From the NCBI RefSeq assembly GCF_021216675.1, contig NZ_CP086120.1, forward strand, positions 4,958,501 to 5,022,500: a stretch of DNA of 64,000 nt, given 5' to 3'. The notes under the pieces were generated by a model. That model was not told where the DNA came from and did not search any database. It saw only the letters and a list, made by a program, of their open reading frames with translations. The translations under genes and the position numbers were made by a program. This stretch comes from Streptomyces gobiensis (lineage in GTDB: Bacteria; Actinomycetota; Actinomycetes; Streptomycetales; Streptomycetaceae). Below are positions 61,013 through 64,000 of the stretch, piece by piece; within the stretch, counting starts at the first letter, position 1, and each line of letters starts with the position of its first letter.

Positions 61013-61798
61013 ATGGCGCACGACCTGACCTGTCCCTCCTGCGGTGAGTCCGACGCACTGCACGGAGAGCCGTTCGAGGGCGATATCCGGGTGACCTGCC
61101 GGGCCTGCGGCGCGGTGTGGCTGCGGGGCGGTGCGCGCTGTGCGAGCTGCGGCGGTACCGACATCGTGGCGCGTCCGCAGGCGATGACCCGGCACTCGCG
61201 CGGCACGCAGCTCTCGATCATCGGCTGGCGGCAGCTCCCGCTGTGCCGGTTCTGCGACTCCGAGGCGCTGGAGCGGTCCATTGCGGAGAACGTCCCGGTG
61301 CCGGACACCTATGTCTCCGCGGCGCTGCACGCCCCCGGTGACGCCAAGGCGCCAGTACGGCCAGTACGGTCCGTGCGCCCCGCACTGGCCCGGGTGGCAG
61401 CACCCGAGCCGGACGCGCAGCCGCGGGCGGCGAAGCCCGCCACTGAGCCTGCCGCCAAGCCCGCCTCCCGCCCGGCCCCGCAGCGGCCGAAGGCCAAGCC
61501 CGCCAACACTCAGGTGCCCACCGTCCGGCAGGCGATCCAGGCCTTCCTCACCGAGGCGTCCGGCGAGGTGGACAACACCGCGATGCTGCTGCTCGGCACC
61601 CACCTCGGCTCGTACAACCGGCTCAGCACGCTCGATGAGCCAGGCGCCGCCCATGCCCTCGCTGAGTGGTTCGACGGCCGTTGGGAGGACCGGAACAGCC
61701 CGGCCGGTCAGCGGGCACTGAGCACGGTCTGCCGGGCCATCGACTTCTGGGGCGCCCGCGGCTGGCTCGCCTCGGATCCGGCGGCGGAACTGCGCTGA
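61013..61798 (+). CDS. Zinc-ribbon protein with integrase-like helical C-terminus
   Basis: 261 aa. Four CxxC pairs lie in the first 81 residues (C7/C10, C29/C32, C43/C46, C78/C81), enough for two zinc ribbons. A Pro/Ala/Lys linker of about 60 residues follows, and residues 170-258 resemble the N-terminal SAM-like core-binding domain of tyrosine recombinases (VRQAIQAFLTEASGEVDN, RALSTVCRAIDFWGARGW, ending SDPAAEL). There is no catalytic recombinase domain. It may be a nucleic-acid-binding adaptor co-transcribed with prfC. I do not recognise a named family. Confidence 0.65.
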   Translation: MAHDLTCPSCGESDALHGEPFEGDIRVTCRACGAVWLRGGARCASCGGTDIVARPQAMTRHSRGTQLSIIGWRQLPLCRFCDSEALERSIAENVPVPDTYVSAALHAPGDAKAPVRPVRSVRPALARVAAPEPDAQPRAAKPATEPAAKPASRPAPQRPKAKPANTQVPTVRQAIQAFLTEASGEVDNTAMLLLGTHLGSYNRLSTLDEPGAAHALAEWFDGRWEDRNSPAGQRALSTVCRAIDFWGARGWLASDPAAELR

Positions 61799-61849
61799 CC
61801 GTGGCCTCGGCGCGTAACATCTTCCGCAGGTACCTGTCGGCCTCTGAGC

Positions 61850-62248
61850 TCAGCCTTGTCTGTCCAGCTGGCGCCGCAGTGTCGCGGCGAAGTCCTCGGC
61901 GGCAATGAGCTGGGCGCGCAGCTTCTCACAGCGGGCGTCCGCCACCTTGCGGTAGGCGTCCAGTCGCTCGCGCAGCCGTTCCCGGTCCGCCGCCGGAGGC
62001 GGCTCGGTCGCGGAGAGCCGGTCGGTGATCTCCAGCAGGTCCCGCGTCTCCTCCAGTGAGAAGTCCAGCGGCTTCATCCGCCGGATCACCATCAGTCGCT
62101 CCACATCGGACTCCGTGTAGAGCCGGAAGCCGCCCTTGCTGCGGGCGGAGGGGGTAACGAGCCCCACTTCCTCGTAGTGCCGGATCGTGCGCAGCGACAA
62201 ACCCGTTCGCTCGGCCACCTCGCCGATCTGCATCTGCCGCTGAGTCAT
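61850..62248 (-). CDS. MerR-family regulator (divergent from SulP transporter)
   Basis: 132-aa MerR protein: MQIGEVAERTGLSLRTIRHY at residues 6-25, then GGFRLYTESDVERLMVIRRM and a coiled coil ending RQLDRQG, with a single cysteine C107 (DARCE). Its DNA-binding half is nearly the same as that of the first MerR. It is divergent from the SulP gene, whose promoter region carries a related dyad, which makes it (or its paralogue) the likely regulator. ATG 62248 with no strong ribosome site. Confidence 0.92.
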   Translation of the reverse strand: MTQRQMQIGEVAERTGLSLRTIRHYEEVGLVTPSARSKGGFRLYTESDVERLMVIRRMKPLDFSLEETRDLLEITDRLSATEPPPAADRERLRERLDAYRKVADARCEKLRAQLIAAEDFAATLRRQLDRQG

Positions 62249-62315
62249 CGCCGCGCATTCTCCTCTTGGTTGCCGTCACTTTTCGGATGCGCTAAGCACA
62301 GCCCCGCCCAGTGAG

Positions 62316-62356
62316 ATGAATCACAGGGTCGGAAGCATTGTTCACCTGTGATTCAT
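62316..62356. promoter_or_regulatory. Long inverted repeat upstream of the SulP promoter
   Basis: ATGAATCACAGG (62316-62327) and CCTGTGATTCAT (62345-62356), perfect 12-bp arms with a 17-base spacer; outer GTGAG/CTCAC arms (62311-62315, 62359-62363) extend it with a two-base bulge. AT-richer than the surroundings. It may be an operator for a second regulator, or a site used by the divergent MerR gene. Confidence 0.65.
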
Positions 62357-62369
62357 AGCTCACCGGTCG

Positions 62370-62397
62370 CATCCATCCCTCACGTCAGGGTAGAGTC
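62370..62397 (+). promoter_or_regulatory. MerR-type operator and -10 box of the SulP gene
   Basis: Matches 20 of 28 positions of the dyad at 58928-58955, including CCCTCACG and AGGGTAGAGT. Left arm is degenerate. TAGAGT at 62391-62396 is the proposed -10 box, giving a transcript start near 62404. Confidence 0.7.
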
Positions 62398-62405
62398 TGT
62401 TTCAC

Positions 62406-62603
62406 GGGCGGAACACCGCCCAGCCGCAACGAAGGCCCGACGGGGCCCGGCGGCACCCGCAGACCTCTCGGGCAATGATGCCCGACCGGTAGCCCACGGC
62501 GGCTACCGACTCCCGGTCCCGCACTGTCCTGGACGACGGCCGCGATGTGACCGGACTCCCGTCCCGGAGTCGCGCACGATGCGCGCGCAGCCGCTCTGCG
62601 CGC
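62406..62603 (+). ncRNA. Multi-hairpin 5' leader of the SulP transporter mRNA
   Basis: Consecutive perfect stems: 62406-62421 (6 bp, AACA loop), 62434-62447 (5 bp, GACG loop), 62468-62485 (6 bp, AATGAT loop), 62487-62508 (8 bp, loop CACGGC), 62554-62571 (6 bp) and 62583-62603 (8 bp, CCGCT loop); the last stem ends 18 bases before the ATG. A tiny frame ATGATGCCCGACCGGTAG (62475-62492) lies in the third and fourth stems. I know no matching RNA family with confidence. Confidence 0.55.
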
Positions 62604-62621
62604 CCGAACAGAAACGGATGC

Positions 62622-64000
62622 ATGTCCGCTCTAGCAACAGCCTCCCGGCTGCGTATGTCCCGCCCGGACTTTCTGTCGTCCCCGAAGGTGTTCCGCACCG
62701 AGGTACTGGCCGGTCTCGTGGTCGCCCTCGCGCTGATTCCCGAGGCGATCTCGTTCTCGATCATCGCCGGGGTCGACCCCAGCGTCGGCCTGTTCGCCTC
62801 CTTCACCATGGCCGTGGTGATCTCGGTCATCGGTGGCCGCAAGGCAATGATCTCCGCCGCGACCGGGGCGATCGCGCTGGTCATCGCCCCGCTCAACCAT
62901 CAGTACGGGCTGGGCTATCTCATCGGCGCCGTCATCCTCGGCGGCCTGATGCAGGTCGCGCTGGGCGCGGTGGGTGTGGCCAAGCTGATGCGCTTTGTGC
63001 CGCGTTCGGTGATGGTGGGCTTCGTCAACGCCCTGGCCATCCTGATCTTCCTGGCCCAGGTGCCGGAGATGACCCATGTGCCATGGCCGGTCTACCCGCT
63101 GGTTGTCGGCGGACTGGCGCTGATGGTCCTCTTCCCGAAGATCACCAAGACGGTCCCCGCGCCGCTGGTCTCCATCGTCATCCTGACCGTGATCACCATC
63201 GCGGCCGGCATCGCCGTGCCGACCGTCGGCGACAAGGGCGAGCTGCCCTCCGCGCTGCCGGTGCCCGGCCTGCCCGACATCCCCTTCACCCTGGACGCGC
63301 TGGCCACCATCGCCCCCTACGCTTTCGCATTCGCGCTGGTGGGTCTGATGGAGTCGCTGATGACCGCCAAGCTCGTCGATGACATCACCGACGAGCACTC
63401 CAACAAGACCCGGGAGTCCATCGGTCAGGGCATCGCCAATGTCATCACCGGCTTCTTCGGCGGCATGGGCGGCTGCGCGATGATCGGCCAGACCATGATC
63501 AACGTGAAGACCGCGGGCGCCCGCACGAGGCTGTCCACCTTCCTGGCCGGTGTCTTCCTGATGGTCCTGGTGGTCGTCTTCGGGCCCGTCGTCTCCAACA
63601 TCCCGATGGCGGCGCTGGTCGCCGTGATGATCCTGGTCTCCTTCGCCACCTTCGACTGGCACTCGGTCGCCCCCAGGACGCTGCAGCGTATGCCGGTCAG
63701 TGAGACCGTGGTGATGGTCGTGACGGTGATCGCGGTCGTGGCCACCCACAATCTCGCCATCGGCGTGATCGTCGGTGTTATCACCGCCATGGTGGCCTTC
63801 GCCCGACGGGTGGCCCACCTGGCCCAGGTCTCCGGGGTCGTTGACCCCGACGGCGGGCAGGTCGTCTACTCGGTCACCGGCGAGCTCTTCTTCGCCTCGT
63901 CCAATGACCTCGTCTACCAGTTCGACTACAAGAACGACCCGGACGATGTGGTGATCGACCTGTCCAGCGCCCACATCTGGGACGCCTCCTCGGTGGCCGC
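62622..64000 (+). CDS. SulP-family anion transporter (3' end outside window)
   Basis: At least 459 codons of a sulfate/bicarbonate-type SulP permease in the cytoplasmic membrane. EVLAGLVVALALIPEAISFSIIAGVDPSVGLFAS at the N-terminus is the sulfate transporter family signature, followed by about ten further hydrophobic helices; the C-terminal STAS domain has begun (VVYSVTGELFFASSNDLV) when the window ends. Ion specificity (sulfate, bicarbonate, dicarboxylate) cannot be told. ATG 62622 is the start with GAAACGGA upstream; another ATG at 62618 is out of frame and overlaps. Probably MerR-controlled with a long structured leader. Confidence 0.93.
   Translation, partial: MSALATASRLRMSRPDFLSSPKVFRTEVLAGLVVALALIPEAISFSIIAGVDPSVGLFASFTMAVVISVIGGRKAMISAATGAIALVIAPLNHQYGLGYLIGAVILGGLMQVALGAVGVAKLMRFVPRSVMVGFVNALAILIFLAQVPEMTHVPWPVYPLVVGGLALMVLFPKITKTVPAPLVSIVILTVITIAAGIAVPTVGDKGELPSALPVPGLPDIPFTLDALATIAPYAFAFALVGLMESLMTAKLVDDITDEHSNKTRESIGQGIANVITGFFGGMGGCAMIGQTMINVKTAGARTRLSTFLAGVFLMVLVVVFGPVVSNIPMAALVAVMILVSFATFDWHSVAPRTLQRMPVSETVVMVVTVIAVVATHNLAIGVIVGVITAMVAFARRVAHLAQVSGVVDPDGGQVVYSVTGELFFASSNDLVYQFDYKNDPDDVVIDLSSAHIWDASSVA

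Larger units (their letters stand above)
62249..62621. other. MerR-SulP divergent region
   Basis: 373 bases carrying, in order, the 12-bp-arm inverted repeat (62316-62356), the MerR-type dyad with -10 box (62370-62397) and the structured SulP leader (62406-62603). All three are listed separately. Confidence 0.7.

Noticed and set aside
61013-61798. Phage integrase or remnant of a mobile element
   Set aside because: Catalytic Arg/His/Tyr half is missing, no attachment-site repeats or tRNA gene are nearby, and the gene is in a tidy operon with prfC.
62348-63382. 344-codon + strand frame overlapping the SulP gene
   Set aside because: Frame differs from the SulP frame, its translation is Arg/Pro/Gly-rich with no domain, and it starts upstream of the operator.
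62631-63974. 447-codon open frame antisense to the SulP gene
   Set aside because: Asp/His/Gly-rich shadow translation; the + strand frame encodes an unambiguous SulP transporter.

Overview
The window is GC-rich, with strong G/C at third codon positions, many GTG/TTG starts, F420-dependent, mycothiol-era actinobacterial gene families and long stop-start-overlapping operons. It fits a Streptomyces or close relative; several blocks (allantoin genes; sugar ABC-ROK block; hydantoinase block; psd-pssA next to the ethylmalonyl-CoA genes) match gene neighbourhoods I recall from Streptomyces chromosomes. That synteny is from memory and was not checked.

Region 1 (1-9268, + strand): a compact biosynthetic-type operon entering from the left edge: flavin reductase, PLP aminotransferase, RraA-like aldolase, S-adenosylhomocysteinase, ATP-grasp ligase, MFS exporter, radical SAM enzyme and SAM methyltransferase. 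I could not assign its product. Region 2 (9599-14041): a small DUF protein, then the IclR-type allantoin regulator with allantoinase and allantoicase; two matching TTCCA-N5-TGGAA palindromes precede allantoinase. Region 3 (14042-20665): Gfo/Idh/MocA dehydrogenase divergent from a GntR regulator, sugar ABC transporter and ROK kinase. Region 4 (20696-28868): PcaL-type fusion, metallo-hydrolase, exonuclease III, secreted SGNH hydrolase, GntR regulator with a long palindrome, and conserved hypotheticals.

Region 5 (28909-39137): reductive pyrimidine/hydantoin operon (ureidopropionase-type amidohydrolase, class III aminotransferase, dihydropyrimidinase, F420-type LLM oxidoreductase), then gamma-glutamyltransferase, inositol-monophosphatase-like phosphatase, phytoene-desaturase-like flavoprotein and glycerate kinase. 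Region 6 (39417-45741): PucR regulator divergent from a Liv-type ABC transporter whose genes run ATPases, permeases, binding protein. Region 7 (45755-56768, - strand): psd-pssA, then the ethylmalonyl-CoA locus (hbd, TetR, ccr, ecm, mcl, mch, mcd). Regions 5 and 6 together with the allantoin genes suggest uptake and breakdown of ureides; allantoin yields glyoxylate, which glycerate kinase and the ethylmalonyl-CoA pathway also connect to.

Region 8 (57121-64000): HEAT-repeat protein, sulfotransferase, a MerR-prfC-zinc-ribbon operon, a second MerR paralogue, and a SulP anion transporter running off the right edge. Both MerR-linked promoters carry variants of one palindrome, and the SulP mRNA would begin with about 200 nt of consecutive stem-loops. 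Six intergenic spots carry mosaic copies of one palindromic repeat family.
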